A stretch of 58,743 bases of DNA from Calothrix sp. CSU_2_0. GTDB lineage: Bacteria; Cyanobacteriota; Cyanobacteriia; Cyanobacteriales; Nostocaceae. Below, one piece after another: positions 45,569 through 55,109 of the stretch. The notes under the pieces are model-generated. The model was given only the letters and a program-made list of their open reading frames with translations. It ran no database searches and was not told where the DNA came from. Location: assembly GCA_012034595.1 (NCBI GenBank), contig JAAUPE010000027.1, positions 1 to 58,743 of the forward strand, given 5' to 3'. Positions within the stretch are counted from its first letter, which is position 1. The number at the start of each line of letters is the position of its first letter. The position numbers and the translations under genes were made by a program.

Positions 45569-47176
45569 ATGCGGCATCTACGAATTGCCCCTAATTGGCT
45601 GCGGTATTTTATTATTATGGTTTTGGTGCTGGGTGTATTTTTTCGCTTTGTAAACCTAGACAAGAAGGTTTTCTGGCACGATGAAACTTACACGATGTTA
45701 CGGCTATCTGGGTACACAACAGATGAGGTAAAGCGTCAAGTTTTTAACAGCCGTATTATTTCAGCAGAGAGTCTTTTCAGGTATCAAACTATTAATTCCG
45801 AACGAAATTTGAGCGATACAATTAGGTCTTTAGCAATAGACGACCCGCAACATCCACCGCTTTATTATATTATTGCTCGTGTTTGGGTACAGGTATTTGG
45901 ACAAACATTTGCGAATTCGGTAATCGCTGTGAGAAGTCTGTCTGCGGTCATTAGTTTGTTGGTAATTCCGGCGATGTATTGGCTATGTTGGGAGCTATTT
46001 AAGGTTCCATTGGGTGTATGCTGGATTGCGATCGCGTTAGTTTTGTCTTCTCCGCTTCAGTTTGCCTATGCCCAAGAAGCTCGCGAATATATACTTTGGG
46101 CTGTGACTATCTTGGTATCAAGTGCTGCTTTGTTAAGGGCAATTCGACTCGACTCAAAGCCTAAATATGTCGAGTCTCCGGTTTTTAATTGGGGTATTTA
46201 CTCGCTAAGTTTGGCACTAAGTCTCTACACATTCTTACTGAGTGGATTTGTATTTATAGCCCATGCGATGTATGTAATTATTACTAATAAATTTCGCTGG
46301 AATCAGACTGTAAAAAATTTGGTTGTGGCATCGCTAGTAAGTTTTTTGTTTTTTAGTCCGTGGTTATTGATATTAATGGGTAATTTTTACCAATTTGAGC
46401 AAACAACTGCTTGGACTGGTACACAAATGCCGTTAATTAATTTAATTCAGTCTTGGATTTTGCAGATAACGAGAATTTTTTTTGACTTTAATGGCAATTT
46501 AGATAATATTTTTAGCTATTTTATTGCGATATTTTTTTTGATTTTAGTAGGTTATGCAATTTATTTTTTATATTTAACAACTGGCATAAAAACTTGGTTG
46601 TTTATCATTAGTTTGATTTGTATTCCTGCACTACCATTAGTTTTACCAGATTTGCTTTTCGGGGGAATGCGATCGATTTCTGAAAGATATTTAATTCCTT
46701 CATATTTGGGGATACAAATAGCAGTTGCATATTTGTTTGCTTATCAAGTTAATAGCGGAAAATTTACACGTCGGCAAATCTGGCAAGTTATGGGAGTGTT
46801 GGTGATTTCGCTGGGTTTAATTTCGATTTTCGTTAGTTCTGTTTCGGAAACATGGTGGAATAAGGTTGTTAGTGATGGGAATCCTGAAGTGGCAAGAATT
46901 ATTAATCAGTCTCAGAATTCGTTATTGATTAGTAATGATGTGGGAATTAATTATGGTAATGTTTTTTCTCTTAGCTATTTGCTGGAACCGGAAACTAAAT
47001 TTTTGTTAGTTCAGCAAAGAAATTCTCTATCTAGGGGAGTTAATAAGATGAATGAGAGTATTTTTATTCTCAATCCGTCTAACAGTTTCCGTCGAGAAAT
47101 AGAAGGTCAATATCGTTTGCGTGCATATCCTGTGTATGTCGATCGCTATTATTCACTTTTAAAGTTAGGCAAATAG
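45569..47176 (+). CDS. GT-C family glycosyltransferase (GT39/PMT-like)
   Basis: The 535-residue multispanning protein starts at ATG 45569 (M-R-H-L-R-I-A-P-N-W); a longer frame from 45446 would read through poly-pyrimidine DNA. The first luminal loop carries F-W-H-D-E-T-Y-T, the acidic catalytic motif of PMT-type lipid-sugar-dependent transferases, then D-D-P-Q-H-P-P-L-Y-Y. About ten membrane helices follow. It would transfer a sugar from a polyprenyl carrier outside the membrane; donor and acceptor are unknown. A cellulose synthase-like gene lies convergent to it. Confidence 0.85.
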   Translation: MRHLRIAPNWLRYFIIMVLVLGVFFRFVNLDKKVFWHDETYTMLRLSGYTTDEVKRQVFNSRIISAESLFRYQTINSERNLSDTIRSLAIDDPQHPPLYYIIARVWVQVFGQTFANSVIAVRSLSAVISLLVIPAMYWLCWELFKVPLGVCWIAIALVLSSPLQFAYAQEAREYILWAVTILVSSAALLRAIRLDSKPKYVESPVFNWGIYSLSLALSLYTFLLSGFVFIAHAMYVIITNKFRWNQTVKNLVVASLVSFLFFSPWLLILMGNFYQFEQTTAWTGTQMPLINLIQSWILQITRIFFDFNGNLDNIFSYFIAIFFLILVGYAIYFLYLTTGIKTWLFIISLICIPALPLVLPDLLFGGMRSISERYLIPSYLGIQIAVAYLFAYQVNSGKFTRRQIWQVMGVLVISLGLISIFVSSVSETWWNKVVSDGNPEVARIINQSQNSLLISNDVGINYGNVFSLSYLLEPETKFLLVQQRNSLSRGVNKMNESIFILNPSNSFRREIEGQYRLRAYPVYVDRYYSLLKLGK

Positions 47177-47263
47177 ACTTTTTTAAGTTTATCAAGAATT
47201 AATCCGTGATATGGAGGATTTTAAAATTAAAAAAAGTTGCTAATTTTTTGCGATCGCGATTCC

Positions 47264-49609
47264 TTAGGGGAGTATTGCATTTGGACTAATGCGTATATTT
47301 TTATCGAAGAAAATCCTTGGTTTGAGGAGAATTTTAAATAACAATAATATCGATTGTAACTCTCCCGGAGTTTGATTTCGCTTCCATTGTCCAGGACGGC
47401 AAAATAACATTTTTACTAAGCTGCGATGCTGTTTTAAATCTATGGATTGAAAGTTGATGCAGACGGTTGGGTATTCTTGATTAAATTTGATCTGAGTAAT
47501 TTCTGCATTTATGTGTAAATTTTCCTCCAGAACTTCTAAGGAAACAAGCATATTTTCGGTTAAATATATCTTTGGAATTTGAGTTAATTCAATTTCTGCT
47601 CCTGCTTCAGAAATACTGCTAGTGACTCCCCAAATGATGTTATTATAAATTTCCTCATTTCCAGGAATATCTCTAACATTAATATTATTCATAGCGTTGC
47701 TAAATTTAAGCTTGGCAACTTTTCGTAAGTCAAACCATTCGTATCTATCAAGTTTAGGAGCATCAATAAGAACTAATAGCCCAATACCAATTGTAATTAA
47801 GTTATAAGTACTCCACAACCAACCCAAACCAATACCTTTTATTTGTAGGTTAATATCTTGGGGAACTGTTGTTAATATCATCGACATACCCAAATTTCGC
47901 CACAAACTTAAAGCTGTAGCGATAAAAAGAATAATTAAGGGTAAGCCTAAATTCCAATTAAAAGTATAGCGGTTACTAACCATTCCCTTTGGTGTAACTT
48001 GAAAACCTTTTGAAAAAGGATGTAGCATGACTTGAATTACAGTTAATGCTAGGGGAAAACACAAAATTAAAGAGTAAATATCAGATAAAATTGCAGAGCG
48101 AGATTGATTATTTAACCAAGAAAAAACTATTAAATTAACTAAATAGTATGGTAGAAAATAATATATTAATTCCGCAGGTGTTGAACGGATGGGAATTACT
48201 CCTAAAAACGAATAAGCTAAGGGCATTATTAGAAAATAAACCCGTGAAATACTAGTAAACCAATGCAACAATCCTTCCAGATGAGCTAATCTTTGAATTA
48301 AGTTAAGTCCAGGTATTGTCAAGGGATTAGATTTAATAAAAAAGCCTTGTAGGGTTCCCCTTGCCCAGCGTAGTCTCTGGGTTGCATGTGCAGAAATATT
48401 CTCTGCTGCTAAACCAGCACTAAGCTTTTCATCTAAATAAATTAAGCGGTAGCCATTTGCTGATAATTTAATTCCTGTAAAGTAATCTTCGCTCAAAGAT
48501 TCAGTGACAAATCCCCCAGTTTCTTGTAATGCACTGCGACGAATAATAAATGAAGTTCCGGCACAAACTACACTATCAACACCGTCACGAACTGGTTGTA
48601 CCTGTCGATAAAAGACTTCTTCTTCAGGAATAAGAATATTTTCTAAACCGAGATTTCTGGCAATTGGATCGGCATTATAAAAGCTTTGAGGAGTTTGAAC
48701 TAGAGCGACATTTGCATCTTGGAAAAAACCAACTGTACGGGTAAGAAAGTTTATTGTGGGAATAAAATCAGCGTCAAAAACAACTATTAGTTCACCATTG
48801 GTTTTAGTTATTGCATGATTCAAATTTCCTGCTTTGGCATGACTATTTTCCTCTCTAGCCAAATATTTACAACCTAATTCTAATGCTAGTTTCTCCATTT
48901 CTAAACGGCGAGTATCATCTAATAAATAAATTTGCTTATTCCCATAATCTAATGCTTGGCAACCAATAATTGTACGTCGCAAAATAAAAACTGGCTCGTC
49001 ATATGTTGGAATAAAAATGTCAACTGTGGGATTAAATTTATTTTCCAGCACTGCGAGAGAATTGATATCCGCTTCTCTTTTACGGTCTTTAACATTTAAC
49101 ATTAAAAATAGCTGAATAATGCTACCAATTAGCATTATCATTTCTAGGACAAATAAACCAATACTAAATATACCATTTAAGGGATTAATTAGGTTTAGGG
49201 TTGAGAGACTTCGCCAAACAACATAGCGCAATGTTAAGATAATCAAAATGCTAACAACAATGCGACGTGACCAAGTACGAGGTTGGGGAGAAATTTGCAT
49301 TACTCCTAATACCATCAATAATAAAAATATTGTCGGAGCAAGTAAATATTTTTCTTTAACCATTGGTACTTCTAACCACATAGGTGGGTTTTGTTGGAGA
49401 ATATTGGCATGTTCAAAAATTTGACTAATGCGGTGTTCCCCTGCAAACCAAGCCGCAGCTATTATCGCCGATAATATGACGATTCCTAGTAAAATTAGAG
49501 TTGGCGATCGCATTTGTAATGTTTGCTTGTGCCTCAGTCTTGCTAAGACTTGAGATAATACCTTAAATAAGGTTTTAGGGATTTTTGACTTGAAATGTGA
49601 TGTAGACAT
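47264..49609 (-). CDS. Cellulose synthase-like processive glycosyltransferase (BcsA family)
   Basis: The product is about 781 residues from the ATG at 49609; a TTG at 49696 would add 29 basic residues. Four N-terminal helices precede a GT2 domain with D-D-T-R-R, V-V-F-D-A-D-F (DXD), S-E-D-Y-F-T-G and Q-R-L-R-W-A-R-G, the BcsA catalytic series. Four more helices follow, then a PilZ-like region whose c-di-GMP motif is only partly kept: S-S-I-S-E-A-G stands for the usual D/N-x-S-x-x-G, and R-x-x-x-R reads R-K-V-A-K. It makes an extracellular beta-glucan or related polymer. No bcsB is nearby. Confidence 0.88.
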   Translation of the reverse strand: MSTSHFKSKIPKTLFKVLSQVLARLRHKQTLQMRSPTLILLGIVILSAIIAAAWFAGEHRISQIFEHANILQQNPPMWLEVPMVKEKYLLAPTIFLLLMVLGVMQISPQPRTWSRRIVVSILIILTLRYVVWRSLSTLNLINPLNGIFSIGLFVLEMIMLIGSIIQLFLMLNVKDRKREADINSLAVLENKFNPTVDIFIPTYDEPVFILRRTIIGCQALDYGNKQIYLLDDTRRLEMEKLALELGCKYLAREENSHAKAGNLNHAITKTNGELIVVFDADFIPTINFLTRTVGFFQDANVALVQTPQSFYNADPIARNLGLENILIPEEEVFYRQVQPVRDGVDSVVCAGTSFIIRRSALQETGGFVTESLSEDYFTGIKLSANGYRLIYLDEKLSAGLAAENISAHATQRLRWARGTLQGFFIKSNPLTIPGLNLIQRLAHLEGLLHWFTSISRVYFLIMPLAYSFLGVIPIRSTPAELIYYFLPYYLVNLIVFSWLNNQSRSAILSDIYSLILCFPLALTVIQVMLHPFSKGFQVTPKGMVSNRYTFNWNLGLPLIILFIATALSLWRNLGMSMILTTVPQDINLQIKGIGLGWLWSTYNLITIGIGLLVLIDAPKLDRYEWFDLRKVAKLKFSNAMNNINVRDIPGNEEIYNNIIWGVTSSISEAGAEIELTQIPKIYLTENMLVSLEVLEENLHINAEITQIKFNQEYPTVCINFQSIDLKQHRSLVKMLFCRPGQWKRNQTPGELQSILLLFKILLKPRIFFDKNIRISPNAILP

Positions 49610-50019
49610 TTTTTTTGACAAATTAATTGTACGAAGAGAATAATTGGCTCGATTATTTGATACCCATACTTTTGCTGATAATTTTGTGTGCAGCAATATT
49701 ACTTAGCGTAGTTAGTGCAGTTTTTGCATGTATTAGTTAATAATAGTTAATTTTTGTCAAAAATTATTAAGTACTTGTACTGAAAAGTATTATTTGCCTG
49801 TCCTAACCCTCAAACACTGGATATTTATACAGAAATAGGAATGCAGAAATGGGAATACTCAAACAATAATTGATGCAATCAAGGTTTTAATTAAAACAAA
49901 CTGAAAATCAGCCTTAAAAATTTAAGCAAATTATCAGCTTTTACTCATTTTTTTAGGCTTTAAAGAGATTAAATTGTATTTAATCAATATATTCATGTTC
50001 CCATAATTATTAAAAAAGT
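49610..50019. other. Intergenic region
   Basis: AT-rich promoter region for the divergent glycosyltransferase and DM13 genes. No notable structure is seen. Confidence 0.4.
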
Positions 50020-50504
50020 ATGAAATTTAGATTTGTTCCAATGATTGCGATCGCACTATTATTCATGGTCAGTTGCTCTAGAGAAATAAGTTCGACAAGT
50101 TCGACTTCAACATCAAGCGAAGCATCAAGTGAAACATCATCAAAAGCAAGCTCGACAACGAAAAGTAAAGCATCGACAAAAGTCGCGAGCTTCGTAGCTG
50201 CGGAACACTCAACGGAAGGGTATGCAAGGATTGTAAGTGAAAATGGTAGACGTTTTATTGAGTTTGATAAAAGCTTTAAAACAGATAATGGTCCCGATTT
50301 ATTTGTAATTCTATATCGTAATTCATCAGTTCCCAAGACTGGTGTTAAAGAACAAGATTATGTCCAGCTTGCACCTTTAGAAAAAACAATGGTAGTCAAC
50401 GCTACGCTATTCCTGAAGATGTGACATTAGCGAATTTTAAATCGGTAGCTATTTGGTGTCGTCAATTTAATTCAACTTTTGGTTATGCCACATTAAGTAG
50501 TTAG
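50020..50504 (+). pseudogene. DM13-domain lipoprotein, broken by one-base deletion
   Basis: The frame from 50020 starts with a signal sequence ending in L-L-F-M-V-S-C-S (possible lipobox), a Ser/Thr-rich spacer (24-54), then DM13: D-N-G-P-D-L-F-V-I-L-Y-R-N and D-Y-V-Q-L-A-P-L-E-K. It then hits a run of six A and shifts, ending after 134 codons. The missing end, G-S-Q-R-Y-A-I-P-E-D-V, then V-A-I-W-C-R-Q-F-N and G-Y-A-T-L, continues in another frame to a stop at 50504. Adding one A restores about 161 codons. DM13 domains may bind heme or act in redox reactions. A sequencing error in the A-run is the main alternative. Confidence 0.8.
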
Positions 50505-50745
50505 TCAAAAGGTTTTAGTGGAAGGTAAAGAAAATTTGATGATTCAAGAAAAATTGCAATCAGCATCGCATAATTTTTGATTACAAATTCGATGAGAGAT
50601 TATTTATAAAGTAAGTAAAGTAAATCTGAAAACCAAATAAAACCGGATTATTGGACTTTGTTGCTTGGCATAATCCTACTTATTTGGTGAAAAACTGGAT
50701 TTCTCCCTGAGCGATTGGCTTAATATTCACTTTATAAACTATCTT

Positions 50746-51678
50746 TTACCAAGTCGATTTCAAATCAATCAAATTACTACCAACTCCACGCACCACATTC
50801 AAAAATTTATCTACAATTGGTGATGCATAATTACTACGCCAAATCACATTCATTTTAACTTCTACTGCTGGCTCTTTCAGCCGTTTAATTGGTTTATAAA
50901 TTACACCTGTACGTTGAAGGTTTTGTAACGATGACGGGACAATCGCTATACCCATTTGTGCCGCGACTAAACTTACTATTGTTTGCATTTGAATTGCTTC
51001 TTGAATAACTTTTGGACTAAAACCAGCTTGCTGACAAAGAGAAATAATTGTATCGTAATGTCCGGGAGAAAAACTACGAGGAAATAAAATAAATTGCTCA
51101 TTAATTAATAACTTGACTGGAATTTCAGCTTTACTTGCAAGTCTATGTCCTTCGGGTAAAGCTATTACTAAAGCTTCGCAAAATATTGTTTCGGTTTCAA
51201 ATATTTCTTTCTCAATTAAATGATGTGAAAAACCAGGACGAAGAAAACCGACATCAATTTTTCCATCCCGTAAATATTGCCATTGTTCATCAGTTGTAAG
51301 TTCGTGTAATTCTAATTTAACATCCGGAAATTCTGCACGAAATCGCCGTAATATCTCTGGTAAAATACTGTAAGCAGCCGAACTAACAAATCCTAATACT
51401 AATTGTCCTACTTCTCCACGACTAGTTTGTTGTCCAATTTGTATAGCTTGTTCTAGCTGTTTGAATATTTTTTTGACTTCGACAAGAAAAATCTGTCCAG
51501 CTTCGGTTAATTTCACTGTACGTTTGGTGCGTTGAAACAGTTGAAAACCAAGTTCTGTTTCTAGTTGACGTATTTGCTGACTTAAAGGGGGTTGAGCTAT
51601 ATGTAACTTTGCCGCAGCATGTCCAAAATGCAATTCTTCAGCAAGGGTAACAAAGTAGCGTAGATGTCGCAGTTCCAT
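50746..51678 (-). CDS. LysR-type transcriptional regulator
   Basis: The 310-residue regulator has the N-terminal HTH (M-E-L-R-H-L-R-Y-F-V, then A-A-A-K-L-H-I-A-Q-P-P-L-S-Q-Q-I-R-Q-L-E) and a two-lobed effector domain (about 90-300). The Q-P-P-L-S-Q-Q and E-L-H-E-L-T-T-x-E-Q patterns place it near the BenM/AlsR group. It is divergent from the methyltransferase gene at 52099, with a 420-base gap that may contain its operator. Confidence 0.92.
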   Translation of the reverse strand: MELRHLRYFVTLAEELHFGHAAAKLHIAQPPLSQQIRQLETELGFQLFQRTKRTVKLTEAGQIFLVEVKKIFKQLEQAIQIGQQTSRGEVGQLVLGFVSSAAYSILPEILRRFRAEFPDVKLELHELTTDEQWQYLRDGKIDVGFLRPGFSHHLIEKEIFETETIFCEALVIALPEGHRLASKAEIPVKLLINEQFILFPRSFSPGHYDTIISLCQQAGFSPKVIQEAIQMQTIVSLVAAQMGIAIVPSSLQNLQRTGVIYKPIKRLKEPAVEVKMNVIWRSNYASPIVDKFLNVVRGVGSNLIDLKSTW

Positions 51679-52098
51679 AAAAGATTGGGAGTATTGAGTA
51701 CAAGGTAATAATTAAATAATTAAATAATTAAATATACTTGATGCATTAAGCTAAACCGCTTTCGCAACACGCTATAGAAATAATGTTGGGTAAACAACCA
51801 TTGATTCCCCTGATTTATATTGCATCCAAACGATAAGTACCATCACTTCCAGCTACTGATTCCTGATTCCTGATTCTGACGATTCCTGACTCCTGATTCT
51901 GACGATTCCTGACTCCTGACCATTCATAAGACTAATATTTTATATGTATTAATAGGTATTAAAAAATATATTGGACAGATATCTGGAAATTGTTTACTCT
52001 CGTTAATAGAAGCGCTTGGTATTTTGTAAGCGTTAATACGTTCAAAAATTATCCAAAATTATCTATCCGCACTGAAGTGTGGACTGGAAAATAACTCT
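51679..52098. other. Divergent intergenic region with 23-bp tandem repeat
   Basis: Holds two copies of GATTCTGACGATTCCTGACT(CCT) at about 51873-51920, within a longer CTGATTC tract starting near 51857. The LysR operator was not identified. Confidence 0.5.
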
Positions 52099-52899
52099 AT
52101 GTCTACTAATAATTGGGATACTGCTCTTTACGAGGATAAACATGCTTTTGTGTGGAAATATGGAGAAGATTTGCTAAATTTGCTTGCTCCACAACCAAGA
52201 GAAAAAATTCTCGATTTGGGTTGTGGTACAGGACAACTGACTGCCAAAATCGCAGAATCAGGTGCGATCGCATTGGGAATTGATGCTGATGCAGCTATGA
52301 TTGCACGAGCAAATGCTAATTATCTTAATTTAGATTTAGACCCAAATATAAATAGAGATTTAAATTTTGCTGTTGCTGATGCAACTTCTTTTAAATTTGA
52401 TACAGCTTTTGATGCGGTTTTTTCTAATGCTGTGCTGCATTGGATACCTGATGCTGATGCAGTAATTCGTTGCATTTATCACGCACTTAAGCCAGGAGGT
52501 CGTTTGGTGGCTGAGTTTGGTGGCAAAGGTAATGTTAAATCGATTACTAGTGCATTAGATGAGGCTTTGCAAGAGATTGGTTTTGATTCAACAGCAGTAG
52601 CTCTATATGCTTATCCTTGGTACTTTCCTAGTATTGGGGATTATACAACTCGTCTAGAACGGCAAGGATTTGATGTTGTCTATGCTGTATTATTCAATCG
52701 TTCGACTGTTTTATCCGATGGTGATGCAGGTTTGCGAAATTGGTTATTGATGTTTGCTAGTCGGTTTTTATCTGAACTTTCCCACGAACAACAAAATTTA
52801 GTTATTCACAAGGTTGAGAAGCGTTTAAAATCCTCGCTGTTCCAAGATGGAGTTTGGAGTGCAGATTATCGACGGATTCGTATTGTTGGAATTAGATAA
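52099..52899 (+). CDS. Class I SAM-dependent methyltransferase (Tam-like)
   Basis: The 266-residue methyltransferase has motif I I-L-D-L-G-C-G-T-G-Q-L-T, an acidic loop A-L-G-I-D-A-D, D-A-V-F-S-N-A-V-L-H-W (motif IV with the F-S-N-A-x-L-H-W pattern of trans-aconitate-type enzymes), and L-K-P-G-G-R-L-V-A-E-F-G-G. The substrate is not known. Divergent from a LysR gene that may control it. Confidence 0.9.
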   Translation: MSTNNWDTALYEDKHAFVWKYGEDLLNLLAPQPREKILDLGCGTGQLTAKIAESGAIALGIDADAAMIARANANYLNLDLDPNINRDLNFAVADATSFKFDTAFDAVFSNAVLHWIPDADAVIRCIYHALKPGGRLVAEFGGKGNVKSITSALDEALQEIGFDSTAVALYAYPWYFPSIGDYTTRLERQGFDVVYAVLFNRSTVLSDGDAGLRNWLLMFASRFLSELSHEQQNLVIHKVEKRLKSSLFQDGVWSADYRRIRIVGIR

Positions 52900-52933
52900 A
52901 CACAACATTTCTTGTTTGGATGTAATACAAATC

Positions 52934-52960
52934 GGGGTAAATAATCGTTTACCCCTACAG
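52934..52960. repeat. Hairpin repeat (GGGGTAAA type)
   Basis: GGGGTAAA, loop TAATCG, TTTACCCC, then TACAG. It lies 3' of the methyltransferase. Confidence 0.7.
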
Positions 52961-53140
52961 ACTTCGTAATACATAATTTTTGATTCATATAGTCCTTATT
53001 CAATTAGGTTTTTGGCTCCAAAATCTCAAATGGTATAACTTAATGCCAAAGAATTTATTCGCTGTATACAAAGATAAAGTCTTCTAAATATTACTTAATA
53101 AGGTTTAATTTTTGACTAATAAATATACGTTTATTTAATC

Positions 53141-53914
53141 ATGCTTGATTTTAATTCACAATTGATTCCACACTCAATACTGTTGAATCTATCCTTGTTT
53201 GTTGTCGCTATTTTTGCTGGTGCAATCAATGCTGTTGCTGGTGGTGGAGGATTAATTGCTTTTCCTGCGCTGATGATTGCGGGAATTCCGGCAATTTCTG
53301 CCAACGCAACGAATACTGCTGCAATGTGGGTAGGAACTGCTGCAAGTACTTTTGCTTACCGTCGAGAAATGTCTTTGGGAAAGTGTGAATTTTTGTGTCT
53401 AACTGGTGCAAGTGTTTGCGGAGGTATTTTTGGTTCTTATCTGCTTTTACACACTTCTCCGTCTAACTTTGCAAATTTAATTCCCTATTTGATGCTGACT
53501 GCGACAGTATTATTTACTTTTGGGAAAAAATTTAATGTTTGGTTGCAAAGTCGATTTCAGATTCCCCTATGGTTAGCTATTTTGATTCAATTTGCGATCG
53601 CAATCTATGGTGGTTATTTTGGTGGTGGTGCTGGTATCCTCATGCTTGCCATTCTGGAAATAATCGGTGTAAAAACGGTTCACAGCATGAATGCTATCAA
53701 AAGCTGGTTAGCAACTAGTTTGAATGCTTTTGCGTTACTTCATTTCATTTTTGCAGGTATTATTGCCTGGTTTCCGGCGATTTTAATGGCAATTGGTGCT
53801 TTAATTGGTGGTTATGGAAGTGCTTTCTTTGCACGTCAAGTTAATGCTGAATGGGTACGTCGTTTTATTATTGGTATTGGAGTGGTGATGACTTGTTATT
53901 TCTTTGTAAAATGA
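53141..53914 (+). CDS. TauE/SafE-family membrane transporter
   Basis: The 257-residue protein has about eight membrane helices. The repeated family motif shows as A-G-A-I-N-A-V-A-G-G-G-G-L-I-A-F-P-A-L near residue 26 and Y-G-G-Y-F-G-G-G-A-G-I-L-M-L-A near 155. Members export sulfite, sulfonate or other small anions. The next gene starts 34 bases later, so they may share a transcript. Confidence 0.9.
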   Translation: MLDFNSQLIPHSILLNLSLFVVAIFAGAINAVAGGGGLIAFPALMIAGIPAISANATNTAAMWVGTAASTFAYRREMSLGKCEFLCLTGASVCGGIFGSYLLLHTSPSNFANLIPYLMLTATVLFTFGKKFNVWLQSRFQIPLWLAILIQFAIAIYGGYFGGGAGILMLAILEIIGVKTVHSMNAIKSWLATSLNAFALLHFIFAGIIAWFPAILMAIGALIGGYGSAFFARQVNAEWVRRFIIGIGVVMTCYFFVK

Positions 53915-53948
53915 TGAAGTAGTAATAAAATATTACAAATTAAAATTT

Positions 53949-54515
53949 ATGAATCATCATTTTTTAAATCGGGAATTAGAATTAATAGTAGAATTAAAAA
54001 AAGTACTCGAAGATTCCTCTGTGGGTGAGGTGTTACCAGAGATTGCTAAACTTAACCTTCCTGGTTGGTGGTTGGCTGGAGGTGCTGTTCGTAACACTGT
54101 TTGGCGTTCGATTTTTGGTGATGATTGTAAACTAGTTATTAAAGATTTTGATATTGTTTTTTTTGATTTAAATGGTAGTCGAAGTCAAGAGTTAGCAGCT
54201 AAAACAATTATTACAAATAATTTTCCTAATTACGAATTTGATATTAAAAATCAAGCTAGTTTTGCTCGTTGGCGAAATGGGAAGAGAACTTATTCGAGTA
54301 CGGAGGATGGTATCGAGAATTGGTTGCATACTGCGACTGCTGTGGGGGTAAATATGAATTTACAACGAGAATGGAATTTTTTTATTCCTTACGGTTTGGA
54401 TGATTTATTTAACGGGATTATTTATCCTACTCCCGAACATCTAGACAATCCTGATGCTATAAATAAATCTGCGGAATTTTTACAAAAATGTCCCTGTTTG
54501 AAAGTAAGAAATTAG
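53949..54515 (+). CDS. Nucleotidyltransferase-like protein (NTP_transf_6)
   Basis: The 188-residue protein matches PF06042-type proteins: W-W-L-A-G-G-A-V-R-N-T-V-W, then I-K-D-F-D-I-V-F-F-D (paired Asp of the nucleotidyltransferase site), and A-V-G-V-N-M, with a late R-I-Y-P-T-P-type segment (I-I-Y-P-T-P). The activity is not established. It may be co-transcribed with the TauE gene. Confidence 0.85.
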   Translation: MNHHFLNRELELIVELKKVLEDSSVGEVLPEIAKLNLPGWWLAGGAVRNTVWRSIFGDDCKLVIKDFDIVFFDLNGSRSQELAAKTIITNNFPNYEFDIKNQASFARWRNGKRTYSSTEDGIENWLHTATAVGVNMNLQREWNFFIPYGLDDLFNGIIYPTPEHLDNPDAINKSAEFLQKCPCLKVRN

Positions 54516-55109
54516 GATATTTTTAAAGTATATATTACAGCAGAAGTCAAAGTCCAGGGGTACAGCATTCAGAAGTAAAACAGCTTTATATATTAAATGG
54601 CTTTTGGATTGTTTGACTTTATTTCATATAATTGCAATCTGCCGTATATAAAAAGTACATTTGTTTGATGAAATTTTCGTTTTTTTTAAGAAATCACGAT
54701 TCGGTTTGGTTTGGTTAGTTTACCCCATGATAATAAATCATAAAAACTGATATTGTTGTTAATATTCTAGTTAGTTTATTAACTACTAACCATAAGATAA
54801 ATTGAATGAAAATATATAAATAATGTATATTGATTAACTAAAAAATCTCATATTCAGCATGTTATAATAACTTTCATCAAAAATAATAGTTTAGTAGTTT
54901 TTACCATTAGCATTATTTGATTTTTAATAGATTGGCATAGAGAAATCGCCATTGAATACATCTTAAGTCTATGTTTGATTAATTTTTTCAGTGTCAATTT
55001 AAATATATTTAGATAAATATGAATATTAAATAATTTTTAATATTTTTATTTTAGATGCTTTTTAAGTGTGTTCTGGAAGTACAAATATTGAATTGGATTG
55101 CTCACTCCA
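54516..55109. other. AT-rich gap before the sensor kinase
   Basis: About 590 bases, strongly AT-rich, without an open frame, clear repeat or RNA motif. The ATG at 55110 is preferred to an in-frame TTG at 55098. Confidence 0.4.

Noticed and set aside
50370-50410. Programmed ribosomal frameshift in the DM13 gene
   Set aside because: The heptamer AAAAAAC is not in the phase needed for the usual -1 slip, so a simple indel is more likely.
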